Positions 47,585 to 59,094 of a DNA stretch of 64,000 nucleotides are shown here, piece after piece. The position numbers and the translations under genes are program-made. The notes below the pieces were generated by a model. The model did not search any database, was not told the DNA's origin, and saw nothing but the letters and a program-made list of their open reading frames with translations. The stretch is from Nannobrachium achirus. Taxonomy: Eukaryota; Chordata; Actinopteri; Myctophiformes; Myctophidae. The stretch lies in assembly GCA_963921795.1 (NCBI GenBank), contig OY997643.1, forward strand, positions 15,530,960 to 15,594,959, read 5' to 3'. Numbering within the stretch: the stretch's first letter is position 1; each line of letters begins with the position of its first letter.

Positions 47585-47989
47585 CAATCAATCAATCATT
47601 TTTGGAACAAAATGCCTCAAATCATGAATGCATGGTCCGATTGCCCTGAAAGGCTGAAGAAGACATGGCACCCTTTTCAAAACGGCCTTATAGCGCCACC
47701 AGGAGGCCACAATAACCTACCTCACCTGGCAGAGACCTGTGTTAGGAAGAGCACTGCTTCTTAGTTATCATTATTTTTGATTTGTAGCCAATATGAGGCC
47801 ATCATCTGACTCCCATCAACTTGATGACCAGCGGTATCTCCTATTGACCGATGCCCCGTCATCAAATTATTGACACAAAAACAAAACAAATCTCCATGCA
47901 TTCAAGGCTTCAAAGAGTGAGGAAGAAAATAAGTACTTTTTTGGGTGAACTACTCCTCTATAAAATGCTTAAAATAGTGTCCTGCAGTG

Positions 47990-48535
47990 CAGGGGTTTTC
48001 AAAGTGGGTGACGGGGCACCCTGGGGTGCCGTGACGGCAGTCCAGGGGTGCCGCGAGATCATTTGAAAAAATATTTATTATCATTTTAAACTTGAAGTAC
48101 AAAGTTATTTTCAGTCAGTTCTAAACAAAATGGCTATTATCTCAACGTTTTCCTCACAACATAATCACTAAAATATCGTCAAGTCGGGCAGAAACCTTGT
48201 ATCTCCAAGTTTAAAATGTGTACGTCTTTTGGTAAAGCAAAGCCCTGCTTCATCATACAAGACTGTCGCACAAAACTAGTGAAAACAGCCGATCTACAAG
48301 CACACGACGCCTCGCAATGCGGGGCGTTGTGTGCTTGTAGATCTGCTGTTTTCACTAGTTTCGTTTATTTTATAGATGATAAATACAAAACGAACGTTTT
48401 TGGACATACAAGGTTTCCAACCGACGATATGCTATAAATATAAGGTGCTGGGAGTGAAAATTATAATGTAGGGGTGCCATGGATTAAAAAAATATTTATG
48501 GGGTGCCCTGAGACAAAAAAGTTTGGGAAGCCCTG
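47990..48535. mobile_element. Family U hAT element carrying a family A MITE
   Basis: Ends CAGGGGTTTTCAAAGTGGGT and GTTTGGGAAGCCCTG. A family A MITE (48173-48430, ends ATATCGTC and GACGATAT, with palindrome 48280-48360) lies in it at the same place as in the copy at 61791. About 64 bases of flank (GGTGAACTACTCCTCTATAA and around) occur on both sides (47926-47989, 48538-48603), far longer than an 8-bp duplication. Confidence 0.85.
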
Positions 48536-48782
48536 CTAGAAAATAAGTGCTTTTTTGGGTGAACTACTCCTCTATAAAATGGTTAAAATAGTGTCCTGCA
48601 GTGGACACTACACCACTGCACATCACTGTTATGTTGGCAGTGTTGTCCAGAGTGTGTCTAGTCAGATCAAGAGACACTCTAAGCATCGTTTTAAATATTT
48701 AATGGAAAGTTGAAGTAAACAAGAGATCTCTTACAGAACAGTGGTTCTCAGACATGTTGTCCCCCAAAATTGATATGATCAT

Positions 48783-49107
48783 CACGCACTGTGAGCTTGT
48801 AGATCTGCTATTGTAGCCTGGCGTTGCTCATACTAATTCCTCACTGCATATCGGATATTAGTCTGGACTCGCGGGCAGAATTTTCATTTCCAAGGGGGTG
48901 GGTTAAAAAAAAATGGCTCTGGACACAATTGGTTAGACCAGACCAATGCTGGGCCCTGATTGGTCCCCCACATTTTGGGGGAGAGGAAATTGATTCACAA
49001 TTGAGCGGGACCAGACCCATATTCGGCAAGGGCAAGTTTTTTGTTTATTTTATTTGCCCAGGTGGATTGGTCTGGTTCCAGGCTACTGCTATTGTAGATC
49101 TGCTAGT
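48783..49107. repeat. Palindrome right arm split by a MITE
   Basis: CTGTGAGCTTGTAGATCTGC before 48814 and CTATTGTAGATCTGCTAG after 49085 show the arm interrupted by the 272-bp element, with CTGCTATTG duplicated. Confidence 0.85.
48814..49085. mobile_element. Family N MITE, 9-bp duplication
   Basis: Ends TAGCCTGGCGTTGCTCATAC and TGGTCTGGTTCCAGGCTA. A 9-bp duplication CTGCTATTG (48805-48813, 49086-49094). Nine-base duplications suggest a Mutator-like superfamily. The open frame across it recurs in the other copies only because the element does. Confidence 0.9.
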
Positions 49108-49348
49108 TATGAATATCCAACCTACCTTTCCAGGATATTCAGACCTAGGCCTACTTTTCAGGCCAGGTGATGCTACATTTATTTTTTAGCTGGGGACCCC
49201 CACCAACTATCCTTGGCTCAGAGGACAGATGGGCAAGAACAGATGTGGCCACAGCAACATCATACGCACTCAAAACATCACAGCACATAATGTTGTGTAC
49301 CTGGCTCACCTGCCACTGCGGATGTTGCTATGTTGGAGGCACAATAGG

Positions 49349-49652
49349 CAGTGGTTCTCAAATTGGGTCCCTAAATTATTTTGTGGGGTCCCTAGATGAT
49401 TAGCTTAATGTAATTCTTTTCTTCACTCAATGGTAAATAAACCAACACACATTATAATTGTATACATGGTATCTGCTCATTTCTAACGTGACAATTTGAT
49501 TGCAACCTTTATTTATTCTCGAAAAGAACAATTTAAGGACTTTCAAGACTGTTAGAATACCAAACTGTCAAATATGAAGTAAGCAAGAGGCAAACAATGT
49601 GAAAATAGCAGATCTACATGCTCACAACGCCTCGCAATGCGAGGCGTTTTCA
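49349..49652. mobile_element. Family C hAT element, right part missing
   Basis: It begins CAGTGGTTCTCAAATTGGGT and keeps GATGATTAGCTTAATG. The palindrome (49599-49652, AGATCTACATGCTCACAACG) breaks off after GAGGCG into unrelated TTTTCATTCC. Confidence 0.75.
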
Positions 49653-50744
49653 TTCCTGTTCTCCCTCGACCGAGAGTAGCCTTGACCGCACCAAGACCGT
49701 CATTACCACCGACACCACAAACCTCAGTAAATGGCTCTTGGCATTTTTTTTTATCTCCTTCAACTATACAGAAAGCATTCAGTTACTGTACATGATGTCC
49801 TTGAAGCTCCAAACAATAGCCGAGAGCAGCTAGTTTGCACAACTGCTCTGCTCATAGAAGATCAATATCAATAGAAGATCAATACCAAATCAACCAATCC
49901 TATCATCTCCAGATCATCTCAGCGGCATTGTGTTACTATAACGCTTAAAAGAAAATGTATTACCTTAATCTGATGTTATATGATATCCCAGAACGACTGG
50001 TACGTTTATTTGTTCTCATCTTGAGTCCACAGCAGCTCCGACCGCGAGCACTTGGGCATTACGCCAAATCACTTATTTGTATTGCTCGACAATTCTTTTT
50101 TGTCGGTCTTTCACAGTTTCACAGATGTCTCCACAGAGTTTTGTCCCTAATGGGCTACCGTAAAAAGGCGAGAGGCCCGCTAGATCCCACCCCCTTGCTC
50201 AGAGGTACTCAGCGCTAGAAATTATTATCATTATTTATCTATTTTTCACCTCTACCACCGGTTAATGAATGGAATAACATCATATTACGGTAAGAAAAGC
50301 ACTAGTCCGGAATTCTCCTTTAAAACTGGATTTTTAGAACAATCACAAACATCTGTTTGGCTGGCAAATGTCATAGCGATGTAGATGATCCATAATCAAC
50401 AGTGCTAGCCCAAGATCCTACACGAAAAAGCCACAGGCTGTTTTGTCCTTCAGCGTAGCAGGAAACGGCTGTGTAATTGAAAAGGTAAACAACAGGGACG
50501 GACGATAGCATCTCGCAAGCGGCTGCTCTCCTCTCCCATATGTAGTTGAACAATAGCAGCTTATTTCCACCTCTCGTGGAAATAAATCAAAAAGTGGAAA
50601 CGTGTGCCTTCTCACATGGAATAAGTTCCTCACGTAGAGTACCGGCCATTACTGTCAAAATGAAATGTATTGCTTTAAGCCTGTTTAGACCTGAACGCCA
50701 AATCGGTGTCACTTTGGATTTGAACCACTTTAACCATTATGTTA

Positions 50745-51000
50745 TGCTTTAACTATTAGATATACAAGCTCACAGCGCTGCACTCAAGCTTGTAGATCTG
50801 CTATTTTTGGAAAAGTCTTTGAATATTTTTGGCCCGATTCTATAAATGTCTTCTAAATCAGTGGTTCTCAAACTTTTTCATGTCAAGGACCCCCTAAATT
50901 ACATGTATTTTGGTCGCGGACCCCCCATCTCAAAAAATGTTGTTCCAGGGACCCCCCAGAAGCAAATATTTGAGTTGAAAATGTGGGAGCGTGTCGCTGT
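50745..51000. mobile_element. Family D composite: palindrome plus hAT end
   Basis: A short palindrome (50756-50810, GATATACAAGCTCACAGCGC and CAAGCTTGTAGATCTGCTAT) is followed by GAAAAGTCTTTGAATATTTT and then CAGTGGTTCTCAAACTTTTT with GGACCCCCCATCTCAAAA. Confidence 0.65.
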
Positions 51001-51669
51001 TACTACATGTCATCTTTTCGACAACCGACTCTAACCCTCACCCTAACCTCCGTGGAGTGAGTCGCTAACCCTCCGGTCGAAATGATGGGCGTTCGCAAAA
51101 GCGAGATTTCCCCGAAAATGTTCGCTTTTAAAAAGATATATTCAAAGACTTACAAAAAATAATAATAAAAATCTGCAATTTCTTTATAGTTAACACATTG
51201 CCTGCCCCACGTTTTTAATTAAACTCTTCCAAAACATGTCAGGGTTTTGGAGCATTTTGACTCCTTTTCAATGAATATTTAAAAAATGTGTTTCTTAGCT
51301 ATGAACAAATGGAGTATACCGATGGAAAGATGAAGAAATATACTTTTACCAATAAATACATGGGGTTTAAATGTTGTTTCCTGATTTTTCCCTGATTTTT
51401 TAAGTGACTACTGTACTGGCCCAACATGGGCTAATTTGAATAAAAAAGCCTAAAAAAAGCCTTTTTATGAAACCAGCATGAATACGTCTCTTATTTAGTT
51501 TCAAGCCAATAGATGGCGCTGTGGTACTGTGTGCTCACTCAACACACACGCACACGCACACACACTCACACACATGCACGCGCATGAGCATGTCTCAAGC
51601 AACAAGGAAGGTCACGTGATTTCTCAGATAATGAAACCATGACATTTTAGGGTAAATGAAACCAATTGC

Positions 51670-51671
<2 letters not shown>

Positions 51672-51712
<41 letters not shown>
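51672..51712. repeat. (CA)n microsatellite
   Basis: About 40 bases of CA. A G run follows about 95 bases on, with a decayed GGATCGGCTATTTTCACC palindrome fragment near 51840. Confidence 0.95.
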
Positions 51713-51713
<1 letters not shown>

Positions 51714-52111
51714 TCGTGTAACTTTTTCGAAGCTGACGAAAGTTTGGTGGAGTGCAGAGTCTGCATACAGGACAGGAGGACAGGAGGAGGACAGGAGGAG
51801 GAGGGAGGGGGGGGGGGGGGGGCGCATCGCTGAGTTTGAGGATCGGCTATTTTCACCGCACACACACCACTGGAACAGAGATGTTTTCGCATGGGGGACA
51901 GATGGGGGGGGGGTGCATCGGTGCACTCTGGGCAGCACATTACTAGCAGTGAGTGGATGCACCTTTGTTTACTGACTGGATCTATACTCTTTTACATGGC
52001 GGATGGGCCGGCGTTTGTGGACTTACTCATTCTGTTTAAATCAATCAATGGATAACATGATGCTTGAATCTTTTACGAGCCATCAGGAGAGAAGGAGGAA
52101 ATGAGAGGTAG

Positions 52112-52114
<3 letters not shown>

Positions 52115-52161
<47 letters not shown>
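52115..52161. repeat. (GT)n microsatellite
   Basis: About 47 bases of uninterrupted GT. Confidence 0.97.
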
Positions 52162-52163
<2 letters not shown>

Positions 52164-52745
52164 TCCATTCCTCCCCTCCCCTCTGTTTTCACGGAGACAG
52201 CGTCTCCTCTCCACCTCTCTCCCACTATAAAACTTTCTTCACCTAAATACACTCAAATCTAAACGAATTCTACTGCCATCTCTAGGCTATCAATCAACTA
52301 TCTAAACTCTAACTCTAACTATAAATATCCTATATTCAAATCTCAACCGAGCCGATCCTCTTTTTTTTTTTTTTTCCCTTTTTCCTCTCTCTGCTGGCTT
52401 GTGTTTCTGCATTGTGTCTCCCAAACTGCTAGAGTGGTTGTTGTTGCCTCTCTCTCAATCTGTTATTTTGGATTGTCTGATAACATGTGTTTCAATGCAG
52501 TTTTTTGACCTTTTTTCTTCATTCACGTGAATGACCTGGTTCCCTTTGATGTTTCCCTACTGTATTAAGTCACAGGCAGCGGGAGAGCACCATCAACTGT
52601 AAAACAATGAAAAGACGATAGCACGTTCATAAACGTGTTGGGCGGTAGATAGCTGGGTTTAATGGAACGTTTATAAACGTGCTGGGCGGCAGATGAGTTA
52701 AAGCATTAAATAATTCAAAATGAGCCTAGACCATGTAATGCATAA

Positions 52746-52960
52746 GGTCTCTGTTGGGTGGAAACCATATTATAAAACTGTTAATTTTCAGGATTCAAAT
52801 TCATAAATAGCAAGAGTAGCAGCAAGCTCACAAGCTCGAAACGCATGATACTTTTGTGTGACGCTGTAGTATGATTAAGCAGTGCAGTTTTATGAAAAAA
52901 GAAAAAAAGGAAAAAGTTACAATCTAGAGATAAGAGGTTTCTGCCTGACAGCGACCATAT
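52746..52960. mobile_element. Family G element with decayed palindrome
   Basis: GGTCTCTGTTGGGTGGAAAC and AGAGGTTTCTGCCTGACAGC are its inverted ends. The internal order TTAATTTTCAGGATTCAAAT, AGCAAGCTCACAAGCTCGAA, TGTGACGCTGTAGTATGATT matches other family G copies. Confidence 0.65.
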
Positions 52961-52996
52961 AGGAGGCAGTAGCCTCCTCCCATTTACCAGCACAGC

Positions 52997-53519
52997 TTAA
53001 AACCCATTCAGAACGGGTACACATTATTGTGTATCATCTTTTTATGCTTTAACTATTGAAAAATAGCAGATATACAAGCTCACAGCGAGCTTGTAGATCT
53101 GCTATTTTTGAAAAATCGTGAAAATTTGAATTTTGACCCGAAGTGTCTTTCGAATCCTTCTAAGGTTTTTTGAAAAACCTATGTTTCTATGTCAGCAAAC
53201 TGGCCAGCCATCGTCAAAGAAAAGGTCCTTTTCACTTAAGTGGAGCTCAGTTAGTCTGTTATTGAGAGACTACTATGTCAGTGGTTCTCAAACCTTTTCA
53301 TGTGAAGGACCCCCAAACTGATATTTATTTGGCCACGGACCCCCATCTCAAAATATATAGTTCCAGGGAAGAGCAAAATATGAGTTACAAACGTTTGCTT
53401 TAAAAATACATATACCGGTATTCAAAGATTTGCACACATTTTCACGACTTTTTCAAAAATAGCAGATCTACAAGCTCACTGGTTAAAGCATTCAATAATT
53501 CTAGGCCTAAATGGGTTAA
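52997..53519. mobile_element. TTAA-bounded family E element interrupted by a family D hAT
   Basis: TTAA stands at 52997-53000 and 53516-53519. The outer ends contain AACCCATTCAGAACGGGTAC and TAGGCCTAAATGGGTTAA. The palindrome (53052-53110) is followed by TATGTTTCTATGTCAGC and, near 53280, CAGTGGTTCTCAAACCTTTT with D-type interior; a second left arm (53451-53480) precedes the right end. Confidence 0.75.
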
Positions 53520-53968
53520 CGTGCAATGGCAGACTAATCCAAAACGCCCCATCATCTATATTTAATTGAAGGCCGACTATTTTCGGGAGCTTCTGCCCTT
53601 CTTGTGGCAACAATAGACTCCGGCTGAGGCCGCTGACATTTGTGACGCTAGAGGATGGCATCAAGATTCGATTTGAGGGCATGATGACATTATAAAAAAA
53701 AAGAAAAAAGAAAAAGACCAAAACGACTGCACAACTCAATTATCTATTATTGAGGAACGTCTTCTGCAAAAGCGTGATGAAAGACCCGGAGAGGATTATT
53801 CTCAGATTGTCCACTCCGGTTTTAGAGCTTTGGAGGAGGAGGAGGAGCTGAGCAGAGATACAAGCGAGAAAGGCAGCGCGAGAGAGAGAAAATAGCTCGG
53901 ATCAGAAGCGATGGAGTCTGCATGAAAACCTGATGTATTTTTAACACTGTGGTTCTAAAATAGGTTAC

Positions 53969-53984
53969 ACACACACACACACGC

Positions 53985-54034
<50 letters not shown>
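53969..54034. repeat. (CA)n microsatellite
   Basis: About 65 bases of CA with two CG interruptions. Confidence 0.97.
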
Positions 54035-54038
<4 letters not shown>

Positions 54039-54216
54039 CATCACATACTTGCATCTAAAAATAGTCATGTGTGAAAAATCAGTTTACTTCCTGTGCCATC
54101 ACTACCCAAGCTGTGGAGCACCAGGGCCCATGCATCCCTGGGGCCTCTAAGGCAGAAACCTCCTATCTCCATATTTTTTACTTTTTTGTGTCTTTTTCTT
54201 CTCGTAAATTAGTGCC

Positions 54217-54858
54217 CTACTTGATCACATCACGCAAAAGCATCCAAAGCAGCTGATCTGAAATGTGGTGCGAATCGCCGCTTTCTCTCTCTTTTTTTTT
54301 TACGTAATGAGATTTCCACACGACAGACGATTTCAGATGTGACCTACATTTAACTCCCTCCACAAGGACGATGTCGGGCTCGACTCCTTGGCCGATTTTG
54401 TCTGCTGCTGCTTCTTCATCTCCTTGAGCAGGGCTAAGCACTTCATCTGGGTCAGGTTTGAGTTCAGAGTCGAGTTCAACAACTTGAACGGGATCGCCTT
54501 CAGAGTCGAGTTCAACAACTTGAACTGGATTGCCTTCAGAGTCGAGTTCAACAACTTGAACAGGTTTGCCTTCAGAGTCGAGTTCAGCATCTGGGTCAGG
54601 TTTGAGTTCAGAGTCGAGTTCAACAACTTGAACAGGTTTGCCTTCAGAATCGAGTTCAGCATCTTGGTCAGGTTTTAGTCCAGATTCAGGCGTATCTTCC
54701 TTGAATCTCACTCCTTTTTTGGCTTTGACTTCGTCCGGTTTACTTAGTGGTTCGAGCATTCCCGAGCTGTGCAGCTCTCTCATATTAGTACCAGGTTTCT
54801 TCCTCCTTTTGCGGCCTCCAAAACAACCACAAAGGCTGAAAGGTAAAAGGCGGAACAT
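54217..54858 (-). CDS. Hypothetical protein with 12-residue acidic repeats
   Basis: A 213-codon minus-strand frame that I do not recognise. It starts MFRLLPFSLCGCFGGRKRRKK (basic, with two Cys), then KKGVRFKEDTPE, then six units of 12 residues alternating ELDSEGKPVQVV and ELDSELKPDPDA types, then a Glu/Asp/Ala-rich stretch and a basic tail. The units are encoded by 36-bp tandem DNA repeats, as in the magi1 donor array. The DNA around codon 6 reads TTACCTTTCAG, a good acceptor, so this may be an internal exon starting at about 54840, not a gene start. A possible donor (AAATGTAG then GTCACA) lies near the end of the repeat-free part. It could also be a chance open repeat. Confidence 0.4.
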   Translation of the reverse strand: MFRLLPFSLCGCFGGRKRRKKPGTNMRELHSSGMLEPLSKPDEVKAKKGVRFKEDTPESGLKPDQDAELDSEGKPVQVVELDSELKPDPDAELDSEGKPVQVVELDSEGNPVQVVELDSEGDPVQVVELDSELKPDPDEVLSPAQGDEEAAADKIGQGVEPDIVLVEGVKCRSHLKSSVVWKSHYVKKKERESGDSHHISDQLLWMLLRDVIK

Positions 54859-55666
54859 GTCTACAGTATGTCTATAATGTTTGTGCTATCAATTGTTTAT
54901 ACAATTCGGGTGGATGTATACAAAAAATCCTTGAAAAATCCAAAATAAAAACGGATAGTGTATGTTTGGAATGAACAGTAGCAGCTAGATCAGAGCAGAG
55001 TCACCACATCGAAGCTCATATCCCCGCGTTGCGTAAATGACCAGGTTGTCACGATTTTGAAAACAAAAGCATGTTAGTTGAATCTAAGAAACATTTCTGG
55101 AACTGAGAAGTCCGAAGTGTAACCTCTTTTTTTTCAGAGAGAATAAATCCAAACCGATGTTTCCGATGTTTCCCTATACTATAGCCTCCGTATAGCCAGC
55201 GATAACAGCAGAGCGCGTTATGCTATAAAACAAGTTCAGGAGTGACTTCTAATGTTTGCAGGACAAACAAAAAGGTGGAGCTCTTTCGGACCCCCAGGGA
55301 TCTCAAGCCTTGAGGGGTAAATATTGCTGGAACATTGCTCCGCCTACACGACAGAATAGAACATAATGCCTCTCTAGCAATATCTCAGAGAGGGAAAGAA
55401 TAACAGGCATTATCACAGGCATGATAATTTGCCTGTACAATTTGCCCGAGGCCCTGAGGAGAGTTTCAGGAGAGGAGATTCAGACACAAATAAAATAATG
55501 ACATAAAACATTGTGAGGTGTAGTCAGACTAATTAACCTCCAGACACTGGAGTGCAACATGTATATGTGTTTGTCTTTGGGTGTCAAGGCCAATCTTCTG
55601 TTGACTAAGGGACCTGTTTAAAAACTCTCACCTGACATTGATGAAATATTTGTCGAGTCTGGTATC

Positions 55667-56107
55667 CTAACTGTCACATTCACTGACTTTTCTAGGTATT
55701 TTGTTCCCTGGTCTAGTATTCTTGCGTTGTTTGACCCAGCTGTATCTGTTTGTAATAAGCCCTCTATGTGTATGTCCGTCTTGTGTTAGTTTGGCATGTT
55801 CTTGTTCACTGTACTGTATTGAAACACCCAATGATTGTGTTTTGAACACCACCTTGCCTGGCTGTCCTGCATTTGGGTTCTCAGTTAAAGCAGCCCATAT
55901 GTAGTTTGACGGCATCAGAGGCCACTTTGGACAAAACATTGCAGCCGACCTCTTTGACTTCATTACCCAAGAGTCTCTGCATGCATCTCTGGCGAGGATG
56001 TGCTTTGACTGTAAGTTCTGCCTTGGTGCCTTGGCACATGACAGGATGAAACTCATCGTCTCTCCTATACAGTCAAGCCAGGGACCCCCATTTATGGAAC
56101 TACACAT
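55667..56107 (-). CDS. Unassigned 146-codon open frame
   Basis: This is the longest repeat-free open frame on the minus strand of the right half. It contains GPWLDCIGETMSFILSCAK and KWPLMPSNYIWAALTENPN, which do not look like simple sequence, but I know no matching family. There is no clear acceptor, donor or promoter. It could be a fragment of an old transposable element or a chance frame. Confidence 0.25.
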   Translation of the reverse strand: MCSSINGGPWLDCIGETMSFILSCAKAPRQNLQSKHILARDACRDSWVMKSKRSAAMFCPKWPLMPSNYIWAALTENPNAGQPGKVVFKTQSLGVSIQYSEQEHAKLTQDGHTHRGLITNRYSWVKQRKNTRPGNKIPRKVSECDS

Positions 56108-56562
56108 TTATGTCAGGATTGACATATTGTTATTGCTTAAACTCCGGGAGTGAAAATACTTCATATCCCATGATGCAACGTGGCCAGCATCAGGAAGCGT
56201 GTAATCTCCATGGGCTCCTTATTCATTGCTGCTGCAAAGAAACGGCTTTATCTCAAAATCTACTTCCAAAAAAAACGCTTCGATCGCAGAGAAACGTTTT
56301 TTTTTTTCACGGCGACACTGGGCCGTGACTGTCGGCCGCGGTTAGGATTTTCATTTCCGTGTGAAAGTAAACACCCCGGTCTACATCCGGATTTAGTGAA
56401 TTTTCATCATGGACACGATCGTGGCTTCCGGGGCTCTTCAAAATAAAGCGAAGTGAATGGCTGCACTCTGTAGCCAAAACATTACAAAAATAATGGCATC
56501 CCGAGTGTTAATGCCCAACTTTCCACCCGACAGAGACAGTATACTGCACACATACAGTATGT

Positions 56563-56827
56563 ATATCGTCACTGTCAGGCAGAAACCTTGTATCTCCATA
56601 GTTTCAAATTTGTACTTTTTTCGCAAAGTAAAGCCCTGCTTCACCATACAAGGCTGTTGCACAAAAGTAGTGAAAACAGGCGATCTACAAGCACACAACG
56701 CCTCGCGGTGCGAGGCGTTGTGTGCTTGTAGATCGGCTGTTTTCACTAGTTTAAATCATTTTTAAAATGATAAATACAAAACAAACGGTTTTGGACAAAC
56801 AAGGTTTCCACCAGACAACGACGATAT
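56563..56827. mobile_element. Family A MITE with full palindrome
   Basis: Ends ATATCGTCACTGTCAGGC and CAGACAACGACGATAT. The palindrome spans about 56668-56748 with arm core GATCTACAAGCACACAACGC. Same orientation as 10264. Confidence 0.88.
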
Positions 56828-57489
56828 GTTCTGTATATAAAAGGAAGACAACTTCACTACAGACCAAACACAGAACATGGAGACGACCTGCCTCAGCATA
56901 TCCGCGGGGCGCGCAGATCAGTGCCACGAGTGAGAAGTAGGCCACATGGTAAATGTGTTTGGCAACGATTCATTATAATAATTGTTCTATAAATAGGCCC
57001 CGGCTATTCTTATCTGGCTTGCATTGCTGGCATCCGGGTGGCTTTTAGGACAGTGGTCCCTCAAGCCTTTTCTGGATCAGGGAGACATCTTGAACGGCAC
57101 TTAACACGGCAGTGTTAAGTGGTCAGATGTATGGGTGGTCCACGTGCATTTTCAGAGCACGTTTATTTGGATGATTAATCGATCGATTGTGTACCGGACT
57201 GGACCAATGGTAATGATAATACCAGTCTAAAACCCAAAGTACAAAAAAACAATATGTACACAATACTAATAATTATCACCAATACCAATAAGACGCCTAA
57301 TGGTGAAAAGTGACCTCGCCCTTAAGCAACATGTCTTGGCCATCGGGCCAGTGATGTATATCGGACCAGTTAAACATATATGGAGACCCCTGATACCCAT
57401 ATATGGAGATCCATGTATATGAAGATATGTGAGACCCCAAACCAGCTTACGCAGTTATTCGTTATGTGAAAGTCCTATGACATCTGACA

Positions 57490-57725
57490 TCATACATACA
57501 ATCCCTTTTATGTCCATCATATATGGAGATCCCTGTCTGTGGAACCAGCCACACAGATATGGGCTGTCTTGGCCATCTGTGTTGGCCATATATGGATTCT
57601 GTTAGTGTGGTATGTGGCCGATGTGGCCTCCATATATGGGCATTCCCATATGAAGTCCTGATAGATATGGGCTTAATATTGATGACGTCAGGGATCTCCA
57701 TATAAGGGCATAAAAGGGATTCTGT
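57490..57725. repeat. Inverted repeat with CATATATGGAGATCC arms
   Basis: AATCCCTTTTATGTCCATCA followed by TATATGGAGATCCCTG pairs with CAGGGATCTCCATATAAGGG and CATAAAAGGGATTC. Related ATATATGGAGA phrases also lie just to the left (57379, 57402). The element type is unknown. Confidence 0.6.
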
Positions 57726-57933
57726 TAGTGTGGTTCCCCTGACATCACAGCGGCAAACTGAGTGTTACATATTGACTGACACAGAGACAAGATGTGACCG
57801 TTTTCATACTAAACTGTGACCTACAGTCGCAATCAGACCCAGTACATTAACTTGTGAAATAAAAAGTAGACAAAAGTATAATTAATACAAAATCATTTTA
57901 ACCACCTTGCACTGTACGTTGGCTCTTCAAATA

Positions 57934-57957
57934 CAGCAGATCTACGAGCTCCCCCAA
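57934..57957. repeat. Half palindrome
   Basis: ATACAGCAGATCTACGAGCT ends abruptly in a CCCCCAAAAAAA run. Confidence 0.55.
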
Positions 57958-58290
57958 AAAAACCACTGTCTTAGTACAGCAGTTATTTGTGCCATCATTC
58001 TGAACTAGTTCTCGGGGGCCCCGACACAAAACTCCAGAAATAAAGTCAACGCTCACTTTAAATAGTCGTCAATCCGTCAATGCCACTTCTGTGCATGTTT
58101 ATAGGGCACGTTTCATCTCTCACAGTTGGGCTAAGACGCAGATGCACAGATGCAACGTGGAGTTAAACCTCAGAACTAGGTGTGTTTGTGCCACGTTGGA
58201 GAGGAGGCTGTTATCTGCAAGGCTCCATTAAATGTTTCATGAGCCTGACCCAGTGGATAACACTGGAGGCCCACTCCATCTTATCAACTA

Positions 58291-58482
58291 GCACAAGTAG
58301 CAGATCTGCAAGCTCAAAGCGTGCCGCTTCGCACCTCGTTTCCAGCTCGCGGATCTGCTACTTTAGATGCTTTTGTGTGACGCTGTAAGATGATCAAGTG
58401 GGGTGTTAATTTACGAGAGAAAAAAAACACATAGCGTTAAAATATGTAAATGAGAGGTTTCTGCCCAACAGCAACGATATAT
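58291..58482. mobile_element. Family G element with palindrome
   Basis: The left side begins at AAGTAGCAGATCTGCAAGCT; the right side holds GCTTTTGTGTGACGCTGTAA and the terminal GAGGTTTCTGCCCAACAGCA then ACGATAT. The palindrome (about 58297-58365) is diverged in the right arm. Confidence 0.65.
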
Positions 58483-58587
58483 ACGCAGATGAAGTAGCCA
58501 ATCATCATTGCATAAGGCTGGCTGGCAATACCGAAGACAACGACAAATGCCCGGGTGATCATTTCTCCATCACACACACACCCACAC

Positions 58588-58845
58588 TAGCCTGGCGTTG
58601 CTCATACTAATTCCTCACTGCGTATGGGATATTTGTCTGGACTCACAGGCAGAATTTTCATTTCCAAGGGGTGGGTTCAAAAAATGGCTCTGGACATGAT
58701 TGGTTAGACCAGACCAATGCTGGGCCCCGATTGGTTTCCCCACATTTTGGGGGAGAGGAAATGGATTCACAATTGAGCAGGGCCAGACCCATATTCACCA
58801 AGGGCAAGTTTTTTTGCCCAGGCGGATTGGTCTGGTTCCAGGCTA
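58588..58845. mobile_element. Family N MITE, 9-bp duplication
   Basis: Ends TAGCCTGGCGTTGCTCATAC and TGGTCTGGTTCCAGGCTA. Flanks CACCCACAC (58579-58587) and CACCCACAG (58846-58854) match at 8 of 9. Same orientation and nearly the same sequence as 48814. Confidence 0.9.
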
Positions 58846-58879
58846 CACCCACAGCGCCTTATTTAGAAACAAGAGAAAA

Positions 58880-59094
58880 CGATTTGTTTTGGGGCTTTTA
58901 TGCCTTTATTTATAGGACAGTAGACTGACAGGTCTTTATTGAAAGGACATTACTGACAGGAAATGGGGAGAGAGATGGGGAGTATGTGACACGCAGCAAC
59001 AGTCGCCGGGATTGGGATTCGAACCTCTGACACGCTGTCAGGCATCAGAGCCTATGTGCTATGCGCCTGGACCACTAGGCCAGCGGACGCCCCT
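58880..59094 (-). mobile_element. tRNA-derived SINE, inverted copy
   Basis: On the minus strand CCAGGCGCATAGCACATAGG and the box B GGTTCGAATCCC are followed by CCCCATTTCCTGTCAG and a tail AAAGGCATAAAAGCCCC. It is the same family as 5488-5672 with a longer middle. Confidence 0.8.

Noticed and set aside
48824..49189. Recurrent open frame also seen at 58671 and 60970
   Set aside because: All three coincide with family N MITE copies, which are too short and variable to code.
57350..57760. Overlapping open frames on both strands with CATATATGG phrases
   Set aside because: They follow an inverted repeat whose complementarity makes both strands open; no splice or family evidence.
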